Source: Brugia malayi
Taxonomy: Eukaryota > Nematoda > Chromadorea > Rhabditida > Onchocercidae
Direction of reading: 5' to 3'
NCBI RefSeq assembly: GCF_000002995.4
Contig: NW_025062476.1
Location: 13,040,501-13,104,500, forward strand
DNA length: 64,000 nucleotides
Each line of letters starts with the position of its first letter. Position 1 is the first letter of the stretch. This document shows positions 36,538-49,000 of the stretch, in pieces. Position numbers and translations under genes: made by a program. The notes under the pieces are model-generated. The model worked only from the letters and a program-made list of their open reading frames with translations, did not search any database and was not told the DNA's origin.

Positions 36538-37544
36538 TTTATTAATCGTTAATCGTTGTGTTTTAAGGAGGAAAGAAATTCAGCTGGTTGAAATGCAAAC
36601 TGCCAAGTTTCGCAAGTTTAAATTCTGAAATAGTAAATGTGGTCAATAGACGATATAAGCAAAATAAACTGAAGAGAAGTAGTCAATTGCAATACAAAAG
36701 AGGTAATTAACTTGAAGTTTAAAATGATATATTTAAAAATATTTTTAGTGATATATTTAAGAAGCGAAATTTAACTGATTTATAGTTTGAAACCACTCCT
36801 GAAACATAGTGATTACTTGATAAAGCATGCAGTGAAAATTTTTCTTCATGCTTTACAACTATCACGGAAACTATTAATATTAATATCGCTACCGTTGTCA
36901 TAGGATCAAATACTTGGATTGATCATTTCTGAGCTTTACTTGCAAATTAAGAATTAATTTTGTGCACCAGCTAATTTAGTTTTAACGGTAATCTGTTTTC
37001 TGCTCAGAAGCAATCAGCTAATTATGACAATATAAGTAAGCTAAATTAAAAACAAGTAGCCAATTACGGTGCAAAAGAGGTAATTAACTTGAAGCTCAAA
37101 ATGATATGTTTGAAAACATTTTTGGTAATATTTTTAAGAATAAAAATTCAACTGATTGATAATTTGAAACCAATTGTTTCAAGTGTAGTGATTTTCTGAT
37201 AAAGCATGTAGTGAAATTTTCTGTCCATAATTTTAATCTTTTAATCAAAATATGACTCTCTTCATACTTCTGACATATATCCATAAGAACTAATTCATGT
37301 TTTTACGAAAACTTATATCATTGAAAAAATATTAATTCAACTTAGTCATCCTTAATCTTTGTAAACATTTTTTTACTTTTTTTAAAGACATTTTATTTAT
37401 TATGATTATTAACCTTAAATTAAGTTGAACTGTTCATATTTCAGATAATTAGATAATGGATCAGTGACATTGAATAAAAATTAAACTGGCAAAACTGCTT
37501 TAAAGTTGGTTTATTGTAAGTTTTGAAATAATTCATGGATTTAA
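36538..37544 (-). repeat. Tandem receptor-flank repeats
   Basis: Two tandem degraded copies of the receptor upstream flank are visible, about 36660-36960 and 37020-37300. They share 'gtgcaaaagaggtaattaacttgaag', 'tttggtaatat' and 'aaagcatg(c/t)agtgaaa' stretches. A similar copy is at about 10200-10450 upstream of A. The first copy again opens with ATG and a hydrophobic run (36901), the counterpart of the conserved block. No intact gene. Confidence 0.55.
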
Positions 37545-38045
37545 TCTGATTTTATTGCCTCTTCTCAAGACTTTTCATATATTATGATAACCAATCGTCC
37601 TAATAATTCCACAAGGAGATTTAAATAGAATTTAGCAAAATAATTGATAATTCTCACTAATATAATGAAAGTTTTCTAATGTTCGAAAAAGCGTTAAATC
37701 AATTTTTTTATAAGTCAAATTGTTTTTATTGGTATATTTCAAACATTTCTACACACCAAATGAATAAAAATTGTAGTAATGGAAGTGTCGTCACGAATTT
37801 TGTAATGATGTGTGATTCTAATTTGATTTTAGTTTGTATTGATACTATTCTGTCAGCATTTTTAATTTTATCTGAGAAGTGTGTTGAGAAATTTTGATTG
37901 AAAATGAGCTTTTGCGAACTTACAAAAGCATAGATTGTCAAATTTTCAATAATATTCAAGAAACAACACTACTTGTAGTGTCTTTAATCAATTTAAATTT
38001 GTAGAAAATCTGATTCTCACTAAAGTTGTATACCCATTACCTCTT
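37545..38045 (+). repeat. Direct duplication, copy 2 (partner 21181-21760)
   Basis: Collinear with 21181-21760 in the same orientation. Similarity stops at about 38045-38055, where extra sequence begins; the continuation of copy 1 is found again at about 39622. Confidence 0.75.
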
Positions 38046-38049
38046 TTTT

Positions 38050-39621
38050 GTTGTCCACAACATATCCATGCATACTGTTTAGTATTATCTTTCTAAAAAC
38101 TTATAATTTAATTTTTTTTAAACATATAATTTAACATTGCTCTTTGTACGATTAAATTTAATAGCGTCTGCTGGGTACTTCCACCTTTCTATGTACTTGT
38201 CGCCACAATGGCGAAGCTATAACCTAATGAAGGCTATTGTTTTAAGTGATTTTAATCCACTTTGTAACCTTAACACCCATAAAATCCCTCCCAATTTTCT
38301 TCCTTACAAAGCCATCCATTTTAGTTCTTTGTTTGGTATGGCTCGATTGCGAGGTGTCTAGCTTGCTTATATCTTTAAATGTTTTACAAATAAGTTACAC
38401 TTGTGTGTTATGTGTCAATTTATTATTGTAATGTTGCACAATTTTTATGTCAATCTGTGGTTTAATTATCCAAGTTTGAGGTTTGAATAATAAAGTATTT
38501 CACGAAGGCTTCCACAGTACACGTACATAGAACGGAACCAGTACAAATTCGAGATTCTACCAGTATCGAGGACCAAGAAGTCAACGATCTGAACCATCAA
38601 GAAAAGAAACCTACTTTGTTTCACAAGGAAACAGGACAATAAGAAAGTCTAAATTTGCTTTTACAGTACTATGTAAGTTCAAAAAAGCGTAGATAACAGG
38701 GCATTTCGATAGAAATTTATCCTTGTTTTCAAACCATTGCAATGATTCATTGTATAACATATTGCAGAGAGATTGAATAAAATTTCTTATTGTTCTAGCA
38801 ATACACACTGCACAACGTCAACAACAGCTTTATTGTTCCTTACTCAATATCATATCGCACAAGAACAATAAAACAGGAAAGAAATGAACAAACTGAATAT
38901 CAAATTATACCAACAGTCCATCAAATGCTCACTAATTTGTCGTAGCTTTTTGGAATTGAATTGTATGATTATTGAGTTGAAGCTTGAACCAAAGCTTGCT
39001 GTACTCGAAAACTGAACGATGACAAACTTTACAATGATCATTGATCTTTTACTTCTTATATAATGATCATTGAATTAGAACAATGATGAAGGACAAACTG
39101 AAAAAATCTATCAAAAAAAAAAACAGATGAAACATTTTCAACCAAACCTTGCGTACATTATTTTTATTTGATAACTTAAATCAAAGATCAAAATAACTCA
39201 TTTCATATCAATCGTAAAACGTAAGTACAGTTATTCACAGACATTTCTATTTGTTTAACAAGAAAAAAAAAAAGAAAAAAAGACTGATTAATACAATAAG
39301 ATCTAAAATGAGAAATGAATTGACAAAAATAATCACTGAAATTAAGATTTTTTGACCGAAAATTTCATGTTTTTTGTACTCCAAATCTTTTTAATGTTCA
39401 TACAAAAGAAAGGAGAAAAAATTGTTATTTTCATTTAGACATACTGCATTTGTTTCCATAGCAGTTGTAAACAAATGCTTTCTAAAATCATAATAAACTC
39501 TCAACAGTCGATTGCACTTACTATTTCAGGATTCAAATTTGCAAATTTTGGAAAGTTGTATTTCAGCTAGCTGAATTTGCTTCATTTTTATCATATTGAA
39601 GTTTATGATAAAAACAAAGAC
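38050..39621. other. 1.57-kb segment absent from the first duplicated unit
   Basis: This interrupts the duplicated unit between its 5' block and the exon-1 relic. It contains a GGTTTAATTATCCAAGTTTGAGG motif near 38455, related to the solo-LTR-like insertion at 30.8 kb. It also holds a 'gtcgccacaatggcga' stretch near 38190 and a dispersed repeat at about 38800-39060. It is probably retroelement debris; no coding domain was recognised. Confidence 0.4.
38800..39060 (+). repeat. Dispersed repeat, copy 1 (partner 42595-42960)
   Basis: 'atatcaaattataccaacagtccatcaaat' starting near 38898 recurs near 42690 in the same orientation. Flanking similarity includes 'caacgtcaacaacagctttattgtt' / 'caacatcgacaataactttactgtt' upstream and an 'aagcttgctgtactcgaaaactgaac' match downstream. 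Class unknown. Confidence 0.6.
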
Positions 39622-39624
39622 CAA

Positions 39625-39745
39625 TGTTTCTGAGATAAGAGACCAGAATTATAGGACTACAAAATATGCAGCAGTTCTAAGTTTTCTTGCGCTACAGTGT
39701 TAATAGTGATACATTTATTGCGACCATATTATTGAAAGGATATAT
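39625..39745 (+). pseudogene. Relic of receptor exon 1 upstream of D
   Basis: Nearly identical to the relic at 21775-21905, with I-R-D-Q-N-Y-R-T-T-K-Y-A-A-V-L followed by stops. Confidence 0.6.
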
Positions 39746-40026
39746 CAGGAAGATTCAAGATAAGATTTAATATTAGCGTATAATATTTGAAAGGTTCAGT
39801 AGTGATAGAGCAGTGGATTTCAGTCATTTTAATTTTCATCGTAATTAGCTAATTTCTCTTCAATTTATTTTGCTTTATATATCGCATTTAGTTCATTATT
39901 TCTGAGAGACTTGCGTAACAAACGAAGAGATTGCCGTATCAATTGAATTAGCTAACTGAGTAAAAGTCAATTTATGATTCAAATTGGATTCAGAAAATAT
40001 TACTTCATTTGATTATATGAATTAAA

Positions 40027-40109
40027 ACGATGACGATATTTTTATAAGCAGTTTCCATGACAGTTGCAAAAGAAGTAGAAAACTCATTTCATGGTCAAAT
40101 TGTAATTGC
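40027..40109 (+). promoter_or_regulatory. Conserved upstream block of receptor D
   Basis: Nearly identical in sequence and distance to the block upstream of receptor B (22195-22280). The near-identity reflects recent duplication or conversion and is not evidence of function by itself. Confidence 0.45.
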
Positions 40110-40263
40110 TTTTTAAATATTGTTACATTTTCATTATCAACTATTTTCTTTTGGAATTCGAATTCTTAATTCTTGCTTGTCAATTTATATTCCAACCTGC
40201 TGAAATTGTTCCCTTCTTATTGCGCTGAAGTTTTATGCTAGAAAAAGACTGTCAGTTAACAAA

Positions 40264-41975
40264 ATGACTTATTCTTACTATGCAATTATATTATTTCTGA
40301 TATTACCCTCATTCTGTTTGGAAGGAAATGCGACAGTTGTCACCGACATAAGAAACAAAGACTACGAAGTTGCAAAATACATAGCAGTTCTGTTCTTTAT
40401 TATACTCCTGCTCTACGGTATTATAAGTAATACACTTATGGCAACCGTGTTGTTCTGTAAGGATCGGAATAATCATTACAGTCGTGAATTTACTCTTATT
40501 GTATTACAAGTGATTATTTCTAATTTCACGGCTTTTCTCCCGCAAATACTTGTTGTGTTGCCCGAAATATTTAAAACAAAAAATAATTCATACTGTAAGT
40601 GTTTTAGGTTATTATTTTAAAAGAGTCATTTTAATACAAAAATTATTTGTTTAATAACTAATTTGCTTAAATTTCAGCAAGTGAAACGACGTGGATTAAT
40701 CGCGCATTCTCGACTTTAAATACTTTTTCATTCTTTTCCATACTTCATTTTTCACTTTTGTTGACGCTGAATCGTTTTGTGGCACTAATTTTACCAAAAT
40801 ACTATAGTTTGTTCGAATCAGCAAAGCTGTATTTTCTAATTGCTGTTGTGTGGTTATCAGTTTTAGGTATGAATCATTGATGTACCTTAAATAATGATCA
40901 AAATGATTTCCAGTTATGCCATTATTATTTGTAGAGATTCTGGGCATCCAATTTTATCGAAGTTAACTTACATCTGATTTTCTTGAATTTTTGTTAATGT
41001 TTGGTGCTAATTTTCAGTGATCACATCTGCCGATTTTTATTATTGCACCAGAAGATTCCTTGTGTGGAATCTCAGTTGGGAAGCAAATTGTGCAAAGTCA
41101 AGCGGAATGAGCAAAACTTGGTGGAGGTAATCACTTAAAGCTCTTTTTTCAATTCTTAACAAATTTTTAATTTAATGAAATCACTAAACTGTAACAAAGC
41201 ATTACTGTCAAGTTTAACACATCCTAACCAAAACATTTTAATAGCCAATGTCTTTTCATTTATTAGCTATGGCAAAATGTCCTACATGGTTATAAAATGA
41301 TTAATAAAAATTATTTCCTTAAATATTTTAGAATATATTATCGTTATGCATTGCTCATACCTAGTGTAATGTTCGTTATGTATATCGCGATATTCTACAA
41401 TATACGTCGTAAACGTCATTTTACGATAAATAACAATGGAAAGCAACGTTTGTGCTGCTGAATTATTTGTTTATATTATGAGTAATTAATAAAATTTACT
41501 GGTATATTCTAAATTGTTAAATTTTTTAAATTCCAAAGTTTTCACTCTCAAATCTTTGCATATTTCATTGCTTAACTATCAAGTATCTTCAGATATTATG
41601 AACACTGGTGCAAGACATAGAAGTAATGCGATGAAAATTCCTCATTATGAGTGGTCGATGCTTATTCAGGCTTCATGGAATTGTGGTGTATTGGAAATTG
41701 GCGTTTTTATTTATAATTTTGTGTCACCATTGTTGACAAAAATTTTCGGTAAAGAAGCTGATCTTCCATCCAGAATTTTCATAAATTGTTACATCATTTT
41801 CATTTGCTCTGTATTGCCTACTGTTCATTTCACTTACAGTAAACAATCACGTACTATTGTAAAATATCATTTATATCATTGGTTACAACTGAAAATGGGA
41901 CATCTAGAAATAAACCCATCATCTAAGGTATGCTGGAATGCAAGGAACAATGTGAATGTAGCAACAGTGGCCTAA
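40264..41975 (+). CDS. Seven-transmembrane chemoreceptor, Srx-like, copy D (intact, 5 exons)
   Basis: Exons: 40264-40594, 40678-40866, 41018-41126, 41332-41447, 41593-41975. The total is 1128 nt and 375 aa with the same phases as B. Exon 1 and its 5' flank are essentially identical to B. Exon 2 differs at a few codons (for example P-K-Y-Y-S-L-F-E-S for P-K-Y-R-T-F-F-K-S). Exons 4 and 5 differ more (I-Y-Y-R-Y-A at the start of exon 4, W-N-C-G-V-L-E-I-G-V in TM6). The C-terminal tail after K-M-G-H-L-E is unrelated in detail to that of B. Leader, TM1-TM7, L-N-R-F-V-A-L and L-P-T-V-H-F are all present. It is probably a functional chemosensory receptor; ligand unknown. Confidence 0.82.
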
Positions 41976-42594
41976 ATTAATAAATGATATTTTTGGAATT
42001 ATTTTTTTGCAATATTTTTAAAAATTGAAATTAGCACATTTGTTATCAATGACTTTTATAATGTAAGTGTAGGTGTAGAATTGTTTTGTCTTTTAATTTT
42101 TCATCTTTTAATTAATTCAATTTCCATCTTTTGCATTCGGTTGTTTCAATTTCGGCATATATCATGATGGGGGTTAATCCACAGAGAGATTTAAATGCCT
42201 GGCTATTCTGATGATCGGTCTAATTTTAATAAATTTTTTACAAAAATTTATAAGGTTGAGAAAACATCAAGCAAACTTTGTTACCTCTAATTTTCAAAAA
42301 TATTTTTTATTAGAAAGCATTGTATCTATTGTTTGTTTGTTTGTTTGTTCTTAGTTAGCTAAAACTATTCTGAAAGGTATATTTCTTACATTACTGGCTT
42401 TTATTTATTTCAACAATATATGGCTTTAACTGACATTACCTCTCTAATAATCATTATTATTATTATTTATTTTTATGATGATTGTAGGATTTTGTATTTG
42501 ATTTTGTAATTTTTTTTTTATATCAACAATATAGAAAGAATTAGGATATTGTTAAAGATTTAATACTTGTTGTTTACAAAATGTTTACAAAAAT

Positions 42595-42960
42595 TTCTGC
42601 ACAACATCGACAATAACTTTACTGTTTTTTATACGATATCATATAATATTGCGCTTATAGAATAATAGGAAAGAAATAAACAAAGCTAATATCAAATTAT
42701 ACCAACAGTCCATCAAATATTCACCAATTTATTGTAATTTAGTTTTGAAATATCATTCTTTTGCTTCATAGTGTTATTGTTACTATGTTACCACTATTTT
42801 GAAAGTAAATTGAATGAGTGAGTGAGTGATTTCCCCAGATAAATCAAATCGAAGTTTGCTATACTTGGAAACTGAACCCAAATAACCGGAAGTTTTTACT
42901 TCTCTTATAGTTAACATTGGTTTACAACAAAGTGTATGATTATATGATTATGGTTTGAAA
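42595..42960 (+). repeat. Dispersed repeat, copy 2 (partner 38800-39060)
   Basis: Same-orientation partner of 38800-39060, about 100 bp longer because of a segment around 42740-42830 not seen in copy 1. Confidence 0.55.
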
Positions 42961-44454
42961 AAAGAGTAAACAACTATCATACATGAATAATCTTTAATCG
43001 ATGTAATCGAATTTGACTTATAACATTACAATTGCTTATAACAGTGACTGTCAAATTGAGAGACCTCTACAGTATTCAGCATTGTAAGTTGGATTACTTT
43101 ATAATAAAAAAATCAAACTGAACAAGAAGCTTACAATCATTTAAGAACAATTATACATATTCTTTGCTGCAAATTATAACAGATACAGTCATTTTGAGAT
43201 GACAATAATAAGAAAAGATTTGGTTTAATAAAATGAAAAAACAACCAATAAATTTTTGATGTTCGTAATCAATATGTAAATATTTATGGTTAACAAAAAA
43301 AAAAAAAATTAACTTACTAATATAAAACTAACTTACTTGTCGATTCATTTAAAAGAAGCACTCATTGCACCAAGCATTTCAATTTATACTGTCATCTCAG
43401 AAGCTTGCTTTGAAGTATTTCTTCTCTTCCAATAAAGTTATTAACATTCAATAATAATTTTCTGTTCAGATCTGTTCACTTTCACATCTAAACCAATTTT
43501 CAACACACACTCGTCTTCATAAATAATCGCTATTAAATTATTTACTTAAATACGAAAATTCCTAACTTTAATTTAAAAGAAAAAATCTCTCATGAATTAA
43601 AGCTATAAATAAAGTTAAAAATACAACATCTTTAGTGACATTTTTCCTCCATCAAATAAAATGACAAATCGAGGAAAACGAATTGCTTATTTTTTAAAAT
43701 TGTTTTATGATTTTTTATTTTTATTTTTTAATAACAATCATAAAAATGTATTTTACTAATCTGTAACTGATAAAAGGAACCGAAATTTTCATTTTTTTAT
43801 GACTTTTTTAAAATATTCATAACAATTAACTCACCTAGAAGAATATAAATTCTCAATTTGAATTTAAAAGAAAAAAATCATTAATGAATTAAAACAACAA
43901 ATGAAATTGAAAATTATCCAGAACTTTATCCAGAATCAAAATATTTCATTCAGAAAATATTTTGATCTTAAATATTTTGATCTTGCGTTGATCACTTCAT
44001 CTAGAAAACATCGTTATTCTCGAATCTTTTTATTTAATGCAAACGAATTATTATTTTCATCTATGCATATATAATGCAAACAAAATTTTTATATGTTATA
44101 TTCTTAAACAATCACAATTTAGAAAATTTATATCAATCCATTCTCTCTGTTTTAACATAAAAATCACTGCTAGAAATGTTTGAAAAAAAGAAAAATTAAT
44201 AAAAATCAATGATTTAATTCTATTTAAATCTAACAATTTCCACTTATTATTTCATACATTTTCTTATTTTTATCATAAAAATGTTATAATATTTTAGCAT
44301 AGGGAAAGAAAAAATATTTCAGCCTTCAAATTAGCTTGAAATTTTAATTCTTGATTTAATTCTTTTTTTAATTCTTTAATTCTTGAATCTATGAGAATTG
44401 AGGATTTCAGTTCCCAAAAAGTAATTGTAGTCGATGATCAAAGTTTATTAATGT

Positions 44455-44545
44455 CTAAGAAGCAATTGCAATTTGATCGCTAAATGATATTTTCAATTCT
44501 TCTGCAACTGTCATAGAAATTATTTGCACTGATATTGTCACCCTC
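44455..44545 (-). promoter_or_regulatory. Orphan copy of the receptor upstream block
   Basis: The minus strand reads a TTTCTATGACAGTTGCAGAAG core followed by ATCATTTAGCGATCAAATTGCAATTGC, the same order as upstream of B, D and E. No receptor exon was found downstream on the minus strand (44450 to 42340). Confidence 0.4.
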
Positions 44546-46033
44546 AAATAATATACCTAAGATTTCTTGAATTTTGGATGAGTTTTTAGGATGAAAATGA
44601 AAGTTCTAACGATTGTGGCATTTTGATTTTCAATTGTTATTGCTTTTTTTTTTATACATTTTTACTATTGAAAAGTAAGTATGACAAATTATATTTAATT
44701 TTTTTTTTAAAAAAAAAAGATAACACAGAATGAGATATTTTAACGTTCTGTTTCTATTCTTGAAGATAACAGTGAATGATATCAAATTTATCAGACTTCT
44801 TTCTAGCAAACTAAAAGTCATATCAACCATAAATTTTGATTATATATTTCAAAGAGTGCCGCATTTAATATCATTTTCAACATATTATTATTAAAAATAA
44901 CAAACTGTAACATTGCTATACTTTTTTTTTTTTTTTTTTTGATTATCTTATCAGCAGTTCAATTAATATTTATATTTTTTGGCATCCATCACATAGTGTG
45001 ATTTCATTTAGATGTAATCTATCAATAATTTTCAGAAACTTTTTTTTTCTTTTTTTTAACTCTTGAAATATTTAACTGCATAGGAAAAAAAATTCATAAA
45101 CTTACTTATACAATTCAAATTTGTGGAATTCACGATAGCATTAGATGTTGTATGAATATTTTAGTCATTTCGAAAATTTCTTGTATTTCAACTTGAATCT
45201 TTTTAGTGCCTCGCGGATTTAATACAAAATTGTATTTTGTATTTTTACTTTATGTATCATTTCAAAGATTTTAGATTTTAGTTTCAAACATTTCAGGAAA
45301 TAATAATAATAATAATTAATAATAATAAATATAATAATTATAATAATAATAATAAATCTAAATTCTTTGAAAAAAAAAACTAAAATCTTCGACACAGGTA
45401 GTATTATTTTAGTTTTAATTTTTATTTTCAATTAGCGTTAATTTTAATTAGTTATTTAGCGAACACATTTTAATGAAATTTAAATTGTAATTTAAAATAA
45501 GTCCTTTGATTGCATGATTATTATTTTTGATTCTCAGTAACAGGAGCAAATTAATGAGTCAATAAGTATGATAACATTTTTCTATTATGCTTTCAATTTT
45601 AGCATATCATTATTATAATAACTATAATTAAACATTAATATTTGTTATAGTGATTTTTTCTCACTATAACATAGAATATTAAAAGATCAAATTTTCTAAT
45701 CTTAGTTTTAAATGACATATATCTTATCTTATGATACAAACATAAAATAATAATTCTTTAAAAAAAAAAAAAAACTTCCAAATTAAATTTGAAAAAAGTT
45801 TCAAATTAGATCAACAGCAAAAAAATAAATAATTTATGCAATGTATGCATGAAAATAAAATTTATCATACAGGATGAAAATTTTTTTATTTAAGTGACAA
45901 AAATATGCAGTAATGAAATTTCAAAAATAAAATATTATGATTTTTTTTTTTTTAAATCTCACTCAATTCTTACATATATATGTTTCACATTTGCATAATT
46001 ATTACAATTTTCAAGCAAAACAAAAAGATAACA

Positions 46034-49000
46034 TTATTGAATTACTTTGTGATGCTGTGAAAGAAATCCATCGAAATGTCGTTTTGCATCTAAGTAAAGC
46101 ATTCCTTCTAAAATGCAATCAAATTTATCATTTTACAATTTATTTATTACATTTTTAAATCACTCTTCGATCAGTAAATTTAAATGTTACTTCTATTTAT
46201 GTTTAAGATTTCCTGAAAGAATAGAAATAAATAATCAAAATACTAATTAATACATATGTTTGAAGGATAAAATTCTCTTGAAAATAACAATTGTTACAAT
46301 ATTAATCAGAGGGGAAAAATATAGGAAAAATTAAATTATAATCTCATTATCATTAATAGTTTCATAAAATATCTTTGAAAAAGAATTTAAAAAAATTTGT
46401 AATACATTATATACCTGAATATGAATATGGTACAACAGTTGGTACAATACGATCCGATTGAAATGTTAAATAAAATGTATTTGTTAACTGAAATTTTTAA
46501 TGATTTAATTGAATTTAATTTAAGCAGATATATTAGATATATGTTTCAAAAAAAATTCGAATTAATTTTTGATGTTTGCATTTATCAGTAAAATATTTCT
46601 TTACGATAAGATTATTTATCTTTCACAGAAAAATGATTATAAAAAATTTTGTTTTTGATTTCCATCGAATAATTTAATATGATAGATTGAAGAAAATGAA
46701 AATGCTTAAATATTGCAATTTCATTAAAAAACAATATTACATTTTTTTTTTTTTTTTTTTCAATTGAATAAATTATTATAAAAGAAAAATTACTTCACGA
46801 TTTCCGGTTACAACGTCTAAAACTTCGGCATCAACAAGAACTTCCATGTAATGATCAGTACTGTAGCAAACCTATAATCATATTATCATTATTATATCTT
46901 ATCACTTAAAAATTATGACCAATCTATTGATCTATCATATAATCATTGGATATTGCAAAGGAATACTTTAAATTTTTTAATTTTTACATTTTAAATTACT
47001 TAAGCAAAAGTATAAAATGTAAATGATTTGATGCATACGTATAAATAACAATGAAGCAATTTTAAATCTCCCAAATTTTAAATCGATTCTCTTTTTAAAT
47101 CTTTTATTTGAAATTAATTTGCCTATTTTTAATCTTTTTTTGATTCCTTTTTAAATATATAAGTTTAAAATTATGCAACTAATTAAAAAATAATGAGAAA
47201 ACTGAAGCAAATTAACATCGTTTACCCATTTTATGCCCAAATTAATTGCATTGAATTAAGCGATGCATAATATTTAATATTTCTTTAAAAAGCTAACTTA
47301 ATATTTGTTAAAGTATGAGGATTACAGTGACTAAAATATGAAAGTATTTGTAAGAGTTTAGAAATTGCTTGAAAAAAGTTTCGATTTCATCCTTTTTTTT
47401 TTTTTTTTTTTTAGATTAACTTATTATAGAAGCATTGAAAAAAGTTAAATCGAGAAGAATAGTTTTTCAAATTAATTCAGTCCAAGTATCAAAAAGAAAT
47501 TATTACATTGAATATTTTGATGTAAGAAACTTTGAAAAAAGTATAAACAAAAAATTGTTGTGAAAATTATAGATTATATGGAGCATAAAAAATTTTAGTA
47601 GATGTAAATGTTTAATTCACATTTTAAATTGGCATTAAAATTTAATCAAAAATAATCAATTAGGAAGCAATTTAATTCAATTATTTACACATATCTTAAG
47701 TGAACGATATATTTTTGAGTTTGAGAATTAATAAATAAACAAAAAAAAAGAAAAATTTAAATGAAACATGCAATCAAAAGAGATAAATCATACAGGAAGA
47801 ATCTGGATGTGATATGATATGATATATGAATAATATCATATCTGCAAACATCTATTTTTATATGCTAATTTTGAAAATCTTTACAAAATAAAAGTTGAGC
47901 AAAAAAAAAAAAAAAAAGAAAAGGAAAAATTAGTTTGAAATTTGAAAATATAATAAATGATCGTTATTAAACTTAAAATATAATATTAAATTTTAATTAA
48001 AAAGCGAAAAAAGAAAAATTTTTCAGGTAATTTATTGAAATTACCTGGCTTGAAAGTAATAAAATTGAACCAACATCAACACTTTTTCGAAACATAATAT
48101 CATCTACACCACATATACGACAACGATTTCCACTAAAATATGTTATTAATTTAATCTATATGAATATAAATTTCACTAAATAATAATTAGAAAAAATTAA
48201 TGAAAAAAAAAAAAAGTTAGATGAATAAACCTATGAATAAAAAAATAAAGTAACTAAATAAGTAAGAAGTAAGAAAAAGTTAATTTAAAAAAATAATTAC
48301 CTAAATAATGATGCATTTGACCAAGCTAATTCTAAAGCTTTTCGCATTAGAAAACCACCAAATATTTTACCATAAATATTTCGTTTTATTGGAAAACAAA
48401 CAATGGTATCACTAAGATGAGCATCATGAATCCATACATGATTTAATGGTAAAATTCGACTATGACTTTTTTGACTTCTAAATATAATAAATTTTGAATA
48501 ATAAATTTTGAACAATAAATTGAATAATAATAAATTTTTAATAAAAGCATAGATATTTTGTTTCATTGAAAAACAAATAATAGCTTTGCACTTGTAAAAA
48601 ATGAATTTTTATTGTTTCATTAAATTAGTTATATATTTTAATTTTGCAATAATCATAAAATTTAAAAATATAATTTTAAAAAAAAAATAAAAAAAAAGGT
48701 GCAAAAGACTATTGAATAAAATTCGACTATGACTTCTAGAATTGATATAATAAATTTTTTTAATAAATTCATAGATATTTCATTTTATTGAAAAAAAACA
48801 AATAATAGCTTTGTATTTGTAAAAAATTGAATTTTTGGTGTTTGATTAGATTTGAAATTATTATATATGTTTTAAATTTTGCAATAATCATAAAGTTTAA
48901 AATATATGCAAAAGACAATTGTTGAGAGTTATAAGAATTTAAATTGTTTAAAGTTTCAATTTAATAAATTATATTATTGATTGCTCAATGAACACTCTAT

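Larger units (their letters stand above)
41976..46033. other. Intergenic with receptor-flank and dispersed repeats
   Basis: 41990-42340 resembles the flanks at about 21190-21400 and 37560-37680 ('catatatcatgatg', 'gagatttaaat', 'aaggttgagaaaa'), so another receptor unit once continued here. A dispersed repeat lies at about 42595-42960 (partner 38800-39060). A minus-strand copy of the receptor upstream block lies at 44455-44545. An AAT run lies at about 45297-45358. No gene is supported. Confidence 0.5.

Noticed and set aside
45219..45431. 70-codon minus-strand open frame
   Set aside because: Made largely of an AAT microsatellite read as Ile/Tyr repeats.
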